NCBI RefSeq assembly: GCF_027570195.1 | Contig: NZ_JAKMUZ010000007.1 | Coordinates: 48,450 to 112,449 of the forward strand | Direction: 5' to 3' | Origin: Corynebacterium yonathiae | GTDB taxonomy: Bacteria > Actinomycetota > Actinomycetes > Mycobacteriales > Mycobacteriaceae | DNA: 64,000 bases | In this document: piece after piece, positions 43,210 to 52,320 of the stretch | Layout of the letters: each line of letters opens with the position of its first letter | Numbering within the stretch: the first letter of the stretch is position 1 | Position numbers and translations under genes: made by a program | Notes under the pieces: generated by a model | The model's database searches: none | What the model was told of the DNA's origin: nothing | What the model saw: the letters and a program-made list of their open reading frames with translations, nothing else

Positions 43210-44763
43210 TTAATCACGCAGCTTTCCAGTAGCATTCTCGACGGCTTCGACAAGCGAGCCCTCCTTGACCAGGCGCACCGTCTCTTCGATTTCCGGGGAC
43301 AGATAGCGGTCCACACCTGGACCCTTGACGGTCTCGCGCAGCTTGGCGATCACCGCGCCGGTTCCCTTAGCCGGGGCGCCCTCGCGCATATCGATGGCGC
43401 GGGCGGCGGTGAGGATTTCTACGGCAAGCACGCGCTGCAAGCCGTCAACGGCCTTGCGCAGCTTGCGCGCGGCGGACCAGCCCATGGATACATGGTCTTC
43501 CTGCATAGCCGAAGAAGGGATGGAATCGGCCGAGGAAGGGCTGGCTAGGCGCTTCATTTCGCTCACGATGCCGGCCTGGGCATACTGGGCAATCATGTGG
43601 CCGGAGTCAACACCGGGGTCGTCGGCAAGAAAGGCATTGAGACCACGGTTGCGCGCCGGGTCCAGGAAGCGGTCGGTGCGGCGCTCCGAAATGGAGGCCA
43701 GGTCCGCAGTGACAATGGCCAGGAAATCAAGCGCATAGGCCACTGGCGCGCCATGGAAGTTGCCGTTGGAGACCACGCGACCATCCTTGGCCACCACCGG
43801 GTTATCCACCGCGGCAGCCAGCTCCCGCTCAGCCACCTGGGCGGTATGCGCCAGAGTATCGCGGAATCCCCCGGCAACCTGCGGGGCGCAGCGCACGGAG
43901 TAGGCATCCTGCACTTGGTTCTTCTTGAACTCCTCGAGCGCGGCCTCCAGGATCTCAGAGCCCTCGGCCACCTGGAGGATATTGGCCGCAGCATCGGCCT
44001 GTCCCGGATGTGGGCGCAGCTGCTGCAGGTCATCTGCAAAGACCACGAGGGTACCCAGCAGGCCTTCCACGGTCATGGCGGTGGCAATATCGGCGGTCTT
44101 TGCGGCCGCGCGCAGGTCAGTAATGGCCAAGCAAAGCTGGCCAAGCATGCCATCGGTGCCGTTGATAAGAGCTAGGCCTTCCTTTTCCCGTAGCTGCAGC
44201 GGCTCGATACCGGCTGCGGCCAAGGCTTCGCCTGCCTCCTGCAGCTCGCCGTTCACGCGTACCTCGCCCTCACCCAACAGCGCCAGTGCGCAGTGCGCTA
44301 GCGGCGCCAAATCACCGGAGCAGCCCAACGAACCGTACTCGCGCACCACCGGCACAATCCCGGCGTTCAAGGCCTTGGCGTAGGTTTCTACCACTACGGG
44401 ACGCACGCCGGTGCGGCCGGTACACAGGGTAGACAGGCGCAGCAACATAAGCGCACGGATGACTTCTTCTTCCACCTCTGGACCAGTACCCGCAGCGTGC
44501 GAGCGCACAAGGGAAAGCTGCAACTGGGCACGCATCTCCTCCGGAATATGGCGTCGCGCCAGCGCGCCAAAGCCGGTGGAAATGCCATAGACCGGGGTGG
44601 GGTCCTGAGCCAATTCTTCTACGCGCTCGCGGGTGGCGGCCACCTCTTCGAACGCCTCAGGCGCAATCTCGACCTTCGCCCCATAGCGGGCAACGGCAAC
44701 AACGTCCTCAATGCTAAGGGCGCCAACGTTCACGGTCACGGTGGACGGGTAGGCGTTAGGCAT
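43210..44763 (-). CDS. hutH: Histidine ammonia-lyase
   Basis: The 517-residue enzyme deaminates histidine to urocanate via an MIO cofactor made from an internal tripeptide. Here the tripeptide is Cys148-Ser149-Gly150 (in SLGCSGDLAPLAH) rather than the usual Ala-Ser-Gly; the codon is TGC at 44320-44322. Other active-site motifs are VYGISTGFG (near residue 58), NGTDGMLG (near 196), the Tyr-containing loop and HNGNFHG-like SNGNFHG. AAGGAG precedes the ATG. It is followed at once by a flavin reductase gene. Confidence 0.94.
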   Translation of the reverse strand: MPNAYPSTVTVNVGALSIEDVVAVARYGAKVEIAPEAFEEVAATRERVEELAQDPTPVYGISTGFGALARRHIPEEMRAQLQLSLVRSHAAGTGPEVEEEVIRALMLLRLSTLCTGRTGVRPVVVETYAKALNAGIVPVVREYGSLGCSGDLAPLAHCALALLGEGEVRVNGELQEAGEALAAAGIEPLQLREKEGLALINGTDGMLGQLCLAITDLRAAAKTADIATAMTVEGLLGTLVVFADDLQQLRPHPGQADAAANILQVAEGSEILEAALEEFKKNQVQDAYSVRCAPQVAGGFRDTLAHTAQVAERELAAAVDNPVVAKDGRVVSNGNFHGAPVAYALDFLAIVTADLASISERRTDRFLDPARNRGLNAFLADDPGVDSGHMIAQYAQAGIVSEMKRLASPSSADSIPSSAMQEDHVSMGWSAARKLRKAVDGLQRVLAVEILTAARAIDMREGAPAKGTGAVIAKLRETVKGPGVDRYLSPEIEETVRLVKEGSLVEAVENATGKLRD

Positions 44764-44800
44764 GGCAAATCTCCTTGAATAGGATCAATAGTTGAAAATG

Positions 44801-44840
44801 TGTCGCGCGACAGCCCAACGCGATAGATGTATGCTACATC
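44801..44840. promoter_or_regulatory. Two dyads in the hutH promoter region
   Basis: TGTCGCGCGACA (44801-44812, a perfect 12-base palindrome) and GATGTA-TGC-TACATC (44826-44840) lie upstream of hutH, 37 and 62 bases before its ATG. The second overlaps the end of the IclR-family gene. Either could be an operator for that regulator; a palindrome CGTCG...CGACG upstream of hutU (near 41604) shares the TCG/CGA core with the first. Confidence 0.5.
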
Positions 44841-45582
44841 ACTTTTTTCGGTTACGGTATATTTTCCCCGCCACCTTGTCCGATACCTCTTGCAAAGCCC
44901 GAATGGCAGTATCTACTTTGTCATCCGGAGTACCCACCGGATACGTCACCGCAGCCGCAGCTGCTGGTCGGTCCAAGTGATCCAGGATGGGCACCGCCAC
45001 AGAGGCCTGACCGCGGGTAATTTCTTCAACCTCCTGGTCCCACCCGCGTGTAGCCACTAAGCGCAAGCGCTCTTTCAATGCAGCAAAGCCGGAACCTCCC
45101 GCGGTATCAAAGGCAGCGCGCACCTCCGCATCAGGCAGATGCGCCAGCATCACGCGGCCGGACGCCGTCTTTTGCGCCTGCAGTCGCACGCCCACCTCGG
45201 TCACCAAGGAGGTAGCCCCCGCCGCACGCACTTCTTGCAGATACAAAATTTCCGATCCAGCCATACGTGACAGGTGCCCCGATCCACCCACCAGCGCCGC
45301 ACACTGCTCCAAGTCCCGAGTGGCCATGCGCACCAAGGGCTGCTGCGTTACGTAGGCCGAAGCCATGGAATAAGCGGCCAGACCCAGGCCATACGTCTTA
45401 TGCTCCGGCAAATGGGCTACAAAACCAGCATCAACCATCTCCGCCAGCAGGTGGTATGTAGACGAGCGCGGCAGGTTGAGCTCACCTTGTATGCGGGCGG
45501 CAGATATAGGGACGTCGATAGTAGACAAAAGCTTGAGGATCTCCATCGCGTGACGCGCCGCTGGGACTCTGTTGGTACTCAC
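44839..45582 (-). CDS. IclR-family transcriptional regulator (probable hut regulator)
   Basis: The 247-residue protein has an N-terminal IclR winged helix (about residues 10-70, with ELNLPRSSTYHLLAEM) and a C-terminal effector domain (about 90-247, with DLEQCAALVGGSGHL and GTPDDKVDTAIRAL). IclR-type regulators bind small metabolites. It lies between hutH and divergent hutG, so urocanate- or histidine-responsive control of the hut genes is the natural guess. A GTG at 45582 is chosen as start; an ATG at 45636 would overlap the dyad at 45597-45612. Confidence 0.82.
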   Translation of the reverse strand: MSTNRVPAARHAMEILKLLSTIDVPISAARIQGELNLPRSSTYHLLAEMVDAGFVAHLPEHKTYGLGLAAYSMASAYVTQQPLVRMATRDLEQCAALVGGSGHLSRMAGSEILYLQEVRAAGATSLVTEVGVRLQAQKTASGRVMLAHLPDAEVRAAFDTAGGSGFAALKERLRLVATRGWDQEVEEITRGQASVAVPILDHLDRPAAAAAVTYPVGTPDDKVDTAIRALQEVSDKVAGKIYRNRKK

Positions 45583-45596
45583 GCTTAGTGATTGTA

Positions 45597-45612
45597 GGCA
45601 GAGTTTCCTGCC
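45597..45612. promoter_or_regulatory. Dyad in the IclR-regulator/hutG spacer
   Basis: GGCAG-AGTTTC-CTGCC is a perfect 5+5 dyad in the 62-base spacer between the divergent regulator and hutG. The central TTTCC resembles some IclR-family sites. It is a candidate autoregulatory operator. Confidence 0.45.
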
Positions 45613-45644
45613 ACCTGCCGCGGTTTTACCTAACATCGAAAACC

Positions 45645-46577
45645 ATGAACACTGAAAAAGCTGAACTTTTCACCCCCGCCCCCGAATGGTCCGGCCGCTC
45701 CGATGGACCAGGACCAGAGCACGCGCGCTGGCATAGCGTTATCAATCAATCCACCGACTCCCCCGCTCCGGTAACCCTCCTGGGCTTTGCCTCCGATGAG
45801 GGCGTGCTGCGCAATGGCGGACGCCAGGGGGCAGCCGCAGGCCCTGCCGCGCTGCGTTCCGCGCTTGGCTCCTTGGCGGTGCACCATGAGCATGCGCTTG
45901 CCGACGCCGGCACGATCACCACCCAGGCCGACGACCTCGACGGCGCCCACGATGCTCTTTCCGATAAGGTGCAGGAACTTGTCGAGGCCGGCACCCTCCC
46001 CATCATCCTCGGCGGCGGGCACGAGACTGCCTTTGGCTCCCACCGTGGCCTCTACCGCGCGGTAGGCGCCACCAAGATCATCAATCTGGACGCCCACTTC
46101 GATTTGCGCCGCGCGGACCAAGCCACCTCCGGCACCCCGTTCAAGCAGATTTCGGAGCTCACCGATGACTTCGATTACACAGTGTTGGGAATCTCTCGGC
46201 CCAATAACACCGCGGTGCTTTTCGACGAGGCAAAGGGCCTAAACGTCGCCATCACCCTGGACGATGAGCTAGTGAACCTCACCCCAGCCGAGTGCGCTGA
46301 GCTAGCCGCAAAGGCTACCGAGGGCAAGGACAAGGTCCACCTGTCCATCGACCTCGATGTCCTGCCGGCATCGACCGCGCCGGGCGTATCTGCCCCAGCT
46401 TCCCTGGGCGTGAGCTACGAGCGCATCCGCGCCATGGCTGTAGCCATCGCGCAGACCGGCAAGCTGGCCTTGGTGGACGTCGTCGAGCTTAACCCCACCT
46501 TTGACATTGATAACCGCACTGCCAAGGCAGCGGCGCGGCTTATCGATGACATCGTCACGGCACACCTCACCAGCTAG
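45645..46577 (+). CDS. hutG: Formimidoylglutamase HutG (ureohydrolase family)
   Basis: The 310-residue protein belongs to the arginase/agmatinase family: GGGHETAFGS (near residue 122), NLDAHFDLR (DxHxD metal site, near 146) and SIDLDVLP (near 237) bind two Mn2+ ions. It hydrolyses formiminoglutamate to glutamate and formamide, the last hut step. The ATG at 45645 is chosen over an in-frame upstream start because it restores the family N-terminus. A small ACGCC/GGCGT hairpin near 46578-46590 may end transcription. Confidence 0.93.
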   Translation: MNTEKAELFTPAPEWSGRSDGPGPEHARWHSVINQSTDSPAPVTLLGFASDEGVLRNGGRQGAAAGPAALRSALGSLAVHHEHALADAGTITTQADDLDGAHDALSDKVQELVEAGTLPIILGGGHETAFGSHRGLYRAVGATKIINLDAHFDLRRADQATSGTPFKQISELTDDFDYTVLGISRPNNTAVLFDEAKGLNVAITLDDELVNLTPAECAELAAKATEGKDKVHLSIDLDVLPASTAPGVSAPASLGVSYERIRAMAVAIAQTGKLALVDVVELNPTFDIDNRTAKAAARLIDDIVTAHLTS

Positions 46578-46614
46578 ACGCCAACGGCGTTGGGGTTTAG
46601 CTGGACCGTGCGGT

Positions 46615-47086
46615 TTAGCGGGTAGCTTTCTTACTCATCCAACGTTGGACTCCCCACCACATAGCGGGAGTAAAGGCCACGGCGATGAGCCAATATACAA
46701 GCCAAAAGCTACCCGCTAAGCCAGTCACCGCAATGCCTATGAGCAGCAAAATCGCTGCGCCAACACTTGCGAGGACACATTGTGTGAAACTGCGCTGGTC
46801 AGCTTTAGGCCCTTTGCGAGTGCTGGCGCCAGAAACTTTCTGGTCTACGAATCCAGACAACCGAGAAAGCAATATAAAAGGCCGCAAAGCCGTGCATAAA
46901 CTCGGCCGTACCGCCTTGACTCAGGCTCACATAGAAAAATACTAAAAGCAGCAGGTCGATAATTGGGGTCGCGGCCATAAGTATCAAACCGAGTTTGCGC
47001 AGGTTAAACACGTAGCGCAAAAGGCTGCCAGCCACTAAGCAAAGCCAAAAAGCTACCTCAGCTGCGATAGTGGCTATAAGCATCAT
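46615..47086 (-). pseudogene. Frameshifted small membrane protein gene (YmcC-like family)
   Basis: Two overlapping reading frames match one family. The 5-prime part (47086 to about 46835) gives MMLIATIAAEVAFWLCLVAG...GGTAEFMHGFAAFYIAFSVVW and runs on with IRRPESFWRQHSQRA to a stop at 46805. The other frame (46615 to about 46850) continues the family with GFVDQKVSGASTRKGPKADQ and two membrane segments. Reading TGG-ATTCGTAG with one base less gives WFVDQK, restoring a single protein of about 155 residues with five membrane segments. The break is either a recent mutation or a sequencing error; programmed frameshifting is less likely. Confidence 0.65.
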
Positions 47087-47133
47087 TGCCCTCCAGCGAT
47101 ATCGGTCCTCTTACCCGTCTTGGATTCAACTTA

Positions 47134-48480
47134 TCAAAACAGCAGGTGGGCAATCGGGGTGGCGATGAGAATGGTCAGCGCTACACGCTCAAACCAAATG
47201 ATGACCAAGTGGGTCAGCTTCACCGGGATCTTGGTGGCTAGGATGCACGGCACCAGCGCCGAGAAGAAAATAATGGCAGAGACTGCCACCACGCCGATGA
47301 CGAACTTGAGCACCATGCTGTCGCTGCCTGCCACTGCCGTGGCGGGCAGGAACATCTCCGCGATGCCCATGGCCGCGCCCTTGCCCGCTTGGACCGGCTC
47401 CGGCAGCTGCACTACCCAGGCGAACGGGTAGAACAGGTAGCCGAGCCACTCGAAGATGGGTGTAAAGCGCGCAAGCAGCAGGCCTATGAGACCCACCGAC
47501 ATAATTGACGGCACGATGGCCGCCGCCATGCGCACACCATCGCGCAGGTTCTCCCAAATGGATTCCCACAACGACGGTGCTCGCTGCAGCGCCAGCATGG
47601 CCTCGCGCCACGCGTTTTTGATGCGCGAGCCTTCCACCGGCTTTTCCGGATCTGGGTGCGCGTCCGCAAAATACTCGTCCGGAATGGTGCGCAGCGGTGG
47701 AATCCGCACGGTAATGGCAGTAACCACAAAGGTCACGATGAGCGTGACAATGAAGTAGGTGCCCCATACCTTCATCAGATCGAGCTGCTTAGCGACGATG
47801 ACCATGAAGGCCGCAGAGACCGTCGAAAACCCGGTGGCAATAATCGCTGCCTCACGCCCGGTATAGCCGCCCTTTTGGTAGACGCGGTCCGTGACCAAAA
47901 TTCCCAGTGAATACGAGCCCACGAACGAGGCCACTGCATCAATGGCAGAGCGCCCCGGCGTCTTCCACAGCGGCCGCATGATGGGCTGCATAAGCACGCC
48001 GACAAATTCCAGCAGGCCAAAGCCAATGAGAAATGCTAGGAACGCACCACCAATAGGCACAATGAGGCCTACCGGAATGGCAATCGAGTTCCACAAGAAC
48101 GGCACCAGGTCCTCATCACCGAGCACCCACGGCAGCGCGTCGATGACCATGAGGAACGAGATCACCGCACCGACAATATTGAGCACCGCAAAGACTGCCT
48201 GAAGCGCGCTTTCTTTAAATGCGCCGGTAGTAAAACTGCGCACGGTTCCGTACACGGCCAAGGCAAAGATAATCCACGGCACCGCCGCCGGAATTCCGTC
48301 ACGCACCATCGTGACCATGTGATCCAAAGGAATAGAGCGCTTATCCTGATACGTCACCGGCAGGAAGAATACGAACGCGCCAATCGCGCTATATAGAAAG
48401 AGTTTCCACCGTCCCCCAGGCTGCGGGATTTCCCCGTCATGACTCTGGTGGGAGGAATAGACCGATTCGGTAGAAGTCAC
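47134..48480 (-). CDS. YjiH-family nucleoside-recognition (Gate) membrane protein
   Basis: The 448-residue protein has about 10-11 membrane segments and Gate-domain sequences such as AASVGSYSLGILVTDRVY and GAAMGIAEMFLPATAVAGSDS near residue 385. YjiH proteins transport nucleosides or small molecules of unknown identity and are often seen beside histidine degradation genes. It lies beside hutG and the hut regulator, so a hut-related uptake role (histidine or urocanate) is an inference. Its 5-prime region is divergent from the Nudix gene. Confidence 0.85.
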   Translation of the reverse strand: MTSTESVYSSHQSHDGEIPQPGGRWKLFLYSAIGAFVFFLPVTYQDKRSIPLDHMVTMVRDGIPAAVPWIIFALAVYGTVRSFTTGAFKESALQAVFAVLNIVGAVISFLMVIDALPWVLGDEDLVPFLWNSIAIPVGLIVPIGGAFLAFLIGFGLLEFVGVLMQPIMRPLWKTPGRSAIDAVASFVGSYSLGILVTDRVYQKGGYTGREAAIIATGFSTVSAAFMVIVAKQLDLMKVWGTYFIVTLIVTFVVTAITVRIPPLRTIPDEYFADAHPDPEKPVEGSRIKNAWREAMLALQRAPSLWESIWENLRDGVRMAAAIVPSIMSVGLIGLLLARFTPIFEWLGYLFYPFAWVVQLPEPVQAGKGAAMGIAEMFLPATAVAGSDSMVLKFVIGVVAVSAIIFFSALVPCILATKIPVKLTHLVIIWFERVALTILIATPIAHLLF

Positions 48481-48553
48481 AGTAGAACCGTCCCCTCAAG
48501 CTTGCATACAAAATTCAAGCCCGCGTGACAGCCTTACGCGAACATTGGGGATA

Positions 48554-48569
48554 TGTTATCTAAGTAACA
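48554..48569. promoter_or_regulatory. Dyad between yjiH-like and Nudix genes
   Basis: TGTTA-TCTAAG-TAACA is a perfect 5+5 dyad 45 bases before the Nudix ATG and 74 before the yjiH-like start. It could be an operator for either divergent gene. Confidence 0.35.
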
Positions 48570-48613
48570 CCTCACTGTCTAGACGTTTTCGAGATCCAAG
48601 GCACAATAGAGTC

Positions 48614-49009
48614 ATGTCTAAACCCATTCGCGTCGTCGGCGCTGTCTTCCATGACGGCCAGCGCTTCCTCGCCTGCCGCAAGAAACCGGGCAAGCCACTC
48701 GAAGGCCACTGGGAATTCCCAGGTGGAAAAATCGAGCCTGGTGAAACACCTCAGCAGGCTTTAGCTCGGGAAATACACGAAGAGCTTAACCTCAAGGCCG
48801 AGGTGGGCTCCAAGGTTGCGACAACAACTTACGAGTACGATTTCGCAACCATTGAGCTAACGACTTTCTATTGCACGCTCATTGATAGCGACCTCCACCT
48901 GACCGACCATGACCTTGCACAATGGGTTACCTCCGCAGAAGCTGCAAAATTAAACTGGGCTCCCGCAGATATTCCAGCGGTCGAAGCATTAGCTTCTAAT
49001 CACAACTAA
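48614..49009 (+). CDS. Nudix hydrolase (MutT-like)
   Basis: The 131-residue protein has the complete Nudix box GGKIEPGETPQQALAREIHEEL (written here in pieces: GGKIEPGETP, then REIHEEL) and an N-terminus typical of 8-oxo-dGTPase-type MutT (RVVGAVFHDGQRFLACRKKPG). It hydrolyses nucleoside diphosphate-linked compounds, for example damaged nucleotides. It is followed by a large PLD-helicase gene with a 147-base gap, suggesting a functional pair. The ATG at 48614 is the only good start. Confidence 0.92.
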   Translation: MSKPIRVVGAVFHDGQRFLACRKKPGKPLEGHWEFPGGKIEPGETPQQALAREIHEELNLKAEVGSKVATTTYEYDFATIELTTFYCTLIDSDLHLTDHDLAQWVTSAEAAKLNWAPADIPAVEALASNHN

Positions 49010-49012
49010 GGG

Positions 49013-49033
49013 ACGAAAGATCCTTTCTTTCGT
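49013..49033 (+). terminator. Weak hairpin after the Nudix gene
   Basis: ACGAAAG (49013-49019) pairs with CTTTCGT (49027-49033) around ATCCTTT. There is no clean T tract, so it is a weak terminator or processing site. It suggests the helicase gene may have its own promoter. Confidence 0.4.
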
Positions 49034-49156
49034 AGTGACCTTTTGCCAGCATTCGGCGGATATCCTCCGCTAAACGCAACACCGGCGGGAGAATATTTAC
49101 TTACCAATCCTCTTTTATGCCAATTTGGAATGCCCAGCCTTTAGAATTTGGTCAGT

Positions 49157-52100
49157 ATGAGCATCAATCCCGATTCTTCCCTACCTTTCGGTGCATACGA
49201 GACCCCCATTACGACCCGAATTCGCGAGCGAATGGAGGAAACGCTAACCCAACACCCTGCTGCAGGATTCGGTATTGGGAGAAGCTCCGATCAGGAAGCT
49301 CATGGCCGCTATACCTCGGCGGTTGCTCAGCACATCGGTTCACTCTTAGAGAACCGTCTCCGCGGTTTAAAGTCACCCGAAGATCGAGTTGCCCTGATTA
49401 ACAACATTGCGCATCTACTGGGCGATGATGAGGGAATCGATTCCGAGGAGCTCCTCTACGCTGTGTACAACTCGGGGTTAGCGGATCCGCCCCTCCTACC
49501 GGACGTTTCACTCACCAAGAGCGCTCTTTTTACAAACACTCTGGGAGAGTCTAGCTTGACCAGCGAGATCGAGAGAGAAATTAAGACCGCTGATTCGGTA
49601 GACCTGCTGTGCGCCTTCATCAAGAATTCCGGCATTAGCGTCCTCGATAGGCAGCTAGAGTATCTTCGCGACAATAAGATCCCCTTCCGCCTTCTTACTT
49701 CTACTTACTGCGGCGCGTCTGACGCTGCTGCTCTCGAGCGATTGGTTGAAAAGTACCAGGCAGATGTGAAAATTTGCTATGAACACAAATCCACCCGCCT
49801 TCACGCCAAAGCTTGGCTGTTCCGCCGAAAATCCGGTTTCGACACTGCATTTATTGGTAGTTCCAACCTGTCAAGATCCGCTCTCGTCGATGGTTGGGAG
49901 TGGAATGTCCGCGGCTCTAACACCGCAACACCAGAAGTAATCGATAAGTTCATCAAGACTTTCGATAGTTACTGGCACGACAGCCATTTTAAGACTTTCG
50001 ACCCTAGTAGTGATATGGAGCGTCTTGAGCAGTCTCTGCGCATTGCGAAAGGGGGTGAATCGTCCGGAGCACTCCGCCAACTGGAGCTTTCTGGTCTAGA
50101 GGTAACGCCTTACCCCTACCAAGAAGAGATGCTTGAGGCGTTGCGGTCAGAGCGTGAGATAAAGGATCGACATAGAAACCTCCTGGTAGCTGCGACAGGA
50201 ACTGGAAAGACTGTGGTTGCTGCACTGGATTATCGAAATCTTTGCGAGCAATGGAAGCGACGTCCTCGATTGCTCTTCGTGGCTCACCGGAAGGAAATTC
50301 TTCATCAGGCCCGACGGACATTCCGTGAAGTTCTCAAGGAGGCAGACTTTGGAGAGCTGCTTGTCGACGGCGCCGAGCCGCACCGTTGGGATTTTGTCTT
50401 TGCCAGCGTGCAATCCCTAAGTACTACCCGGCTACAAAAGCTAGATCCTGAACGCTTTGATGTCGTAATAATCGACGAGTTCCATCACGCGCAAGCTCCC
50501 ACCTATAACGCGCTTTTAGACCACTTCCAGCCACGAGAGCTCTTAGGCTTAACAGCTACGCCGGAGCGTGGTGATGGCGAAAACGTTCAGAAGTACTTTG
50601 ACTATCGCGTAGCCCATGAACTGCGTTTGTGGGATGCTTTGCGCTTGCAGCTCTTGGTTCCTATGCATTACTACGGCATTGCTGATGGAACGAACCTTTC
50701 TTCATTGACCTGGAATCGCGGCAAAAAAGACTATAGCTCCAGAGAGCTCTCGGAGTTCTACATCAAAGCAGGAGAAAAGCGAACGCGTTTCATTATTAAC
50801 GAGCTGAGCCGCCGCATTTTCGATCTCTCAGAGATGAAAGCCATCGGGTTTTGCGTCACTATTGCTCACGCAAAATATATGGCAACGCAATTCCAACAAT
50901 TTGGAATCCCAGCACGCGCTGTAACGAACGAACTCTCCGCCGCAGAGCGAGCCCAAGCCATTAGAGATCTGGAGACTGGCGAGGTCAAAGTCTTGTTCTC
51001 TGTGGATATATTTAACGAGGGTGTAGACATTCCTGCTGTTAATACCCTACTTTTGCTTCGGCCGACGCAAAGCCCTGTGGTTTTTCTGCAACAACTGGGT
51101 CGCGGTCTCCGTCTATCTCCAGGCAAAGACTCCTGCGTCATTTTCGATTTCATCGGCCAGCAACATGCGGAGTTTGATTTCGAGCGAAAGTTCCATTCCT
51201 TAACCCGGAAACGGGGCAAGCGCCTGACTGAGGAAATCGAACAGGGTTTTCCCACCACTCCGCCGGGGTCACATATTCAGCTCGACCAAACGACTACCGA
51301 ACAGGTTCTCCGTAATGTCAAGAAGATCTCACGAAATTCACTACGCAAGGTACGTGCTTTGCTTTCTGAAATTCGAACTACAGATCTTAAAAAGTTCCTT
51401 GAGGAGGCAAATCTCCAATTAGAAGATATCTATCGCCCCTCAAAATATTCGTGGACGCGCCTGCTTCGAGAGGAAGGCCTAATTCAGCAGACTGCCAGTG
51501 AGAACGAAACATTTCTGCTTAATCGGATTCGGGTTTTCCTCCATGTCAACGATCCACACCGAATCGATGCCTACTTGCGCATCCTTTCCACCCCAGATCT
51601 TTGCTACGCCGATATGGTGCCATCCGATCAAGCCTTCACCCGGATGCTTGTTCTCGGGTTCTGGGCGAACTCAAATTCTCCGCATCCTGGCTCTTATGAC
51701 AAGGCACTGACAATATTGCGCCAGCACCCGCAGATCACTTGGGAATTGCAACAGGTTATGCAATTGTGCAGTGACTCCTCTCGCATCATTCCGCAGCATA
51801 GCGAGACGTCCGTGTTGGAAACCCACGCAGATTATTCATTGGCCGAATTAATTGGCGCTTTGGAAACTGGAAGCCTTGCACAACTTGTGAATCTTCCCCG
51901 CGAGGGCGTGAAATACTTCCCCGATATCAATACAGATCTGTTCTTGGTGACGTTTCAAAAAGACGAACAAGTAAGTGCTTCTACGAATTATCGAGACTAC
52001 CCAATTTCACCTGATCTGTTGCACTGGGAATCTCAATCAACGACGACGTTGAAGTCGAAGGCGGCTGAACGCTATATCGGCCATCAGAATCGTGAGGGCA

Positions 52101-52279
52101 AGATTCTCATAGCCTCGCGCTTTAACAAGAAGAACGAAGTCGGTACAGCGAGCGCTTATACCTTTTTAGGCGCTGTCGATTACGTGTCCCACCATGGGGA
52201 AAAGCCGATCCAATTCGAATGGAAACTCCAACGGGCAATGCCCAAGGCCCTCTACGCTGCGGGAAGAACGGTGGCCTAG
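49157..52279 (+). CDS. PLD-nuclease/SF2 helicase fusion (DUF3427-type)
   Basis: The 1040-residue protein joins a phospholipase D-like nuclease to a superfamily 2 helicase. Region 130-270 carries an HKD-type site: RLHAKAWLF with H215 and K217, then IGSSNLSRSAL near 233. The helicase has motif I ATGTGKT (near 347), motif II DEFHH (near 440), LTATPERGDG, motif V SVDIFNEGVDIP and motif VI QQLGRGLRLSPGK (near 645). A C-terminal region of about 300 residues is the DUF3427 part. Helicases of this class act on DNA and are enriched in genome-defence neighbourhoods. Codon use is more AT-rich than flanking genes, hinting at transfer. The ATG at 49157 is preferred to TTG at 49148. Confidence 0.9.
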   Translation: MSINPDSSLPFGAYETPITTRIRERMEETLTQHPAAGFGIGRSSDQEAHGRYTSAVAQHIGSLLENRLRGLKSPEDRVALINNIAHLLGDDEGIDSEELLYAVYNSGLADPPLLPDVSLTKSALFTNTLGESSLTSEIEREIKTADSVDLLCAFIKNSGISVLDRQLEYLRDNKIPFRLLTSTYCGASDAAALERLVEKYQADVKICYEHKSTRLHAKAWLFRRKSGFDTAFIGSSNLSRSALVDGWEWNVRGSNTATPEVIDKFIKTFDSYWHDSHFKTFDPSSDMERLEQSLRIAKGGESSGALRQLELSGLEVTPYPYQEEMLEALRSEREIKDRHRNLLVAATGTGKTVVAALDYRNLCEQWKRRPRLLFVAHRKEILHQARRTFREVLKEADFGELLVDGAEPHRWDFVFASVQSLSTTRLQKLDPERFDVVIIDEFHHAQAPTYNALLDHFQPRELLGLTATPERGDGENVQKYFDYRVAHELRLWDALRLQLLVPMHYYGIADGTNLSSLTWNRGKKDYSSRELSEFYIKAGEKRTRFIINELSRRIFDLSEMKAIGFCVTIAHAKYMATQFQQFGIPARAVTNELSAAERAQAIRDLETGEVKVLFSVDIFNEGVDIPAVNTLLLLRPTQSPVVFLQQLGRGLRLSPGKDSCVIFDFIGQQHAEFDFERKFHSLTRKRGKRLTEEIEQGFPTTPPGSHIQLDQTTTEQVLRNVKKISRNSLRKVRALLSEIRTTDLKKFLEEANLQLEDIYRPSKYSWTRLLREEGLIQQTASENETFLLNRIRVFLHVNDPHRIDAYLRILSTPDLCYADMVPSDQAFTRMLVLGFWANSNSPHPGSYDKALTILRQHPQITWELQQVMQLCSDSSRIIPQHSETSVLETHADYSLAELIGALETGSLAQLVNLPREGVKYFPDINTDLFLVTFQKDEQVSASTNYRDYPISPDLLHWESQSTTTLKSKAAERYIGHQNREGKILIASRFNKKNEVGTASAYTFLGAVDYVSHHGEKPIQFEWKLQRAMPKALYAAGRTVA

Positions 52280-52320
52280 AGGGTCGAGCAAAAATCAAAC
52301 TCTCGTTTTCCTGATAGAAA

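Noticed and set aside
46805..47086. Programmed ribosomal frameshifting in the membrane protein gene
   Set aside because: No slippery run or downstream structure is evident near the frame change at about 46840-46850; a simple one-base change explains it.
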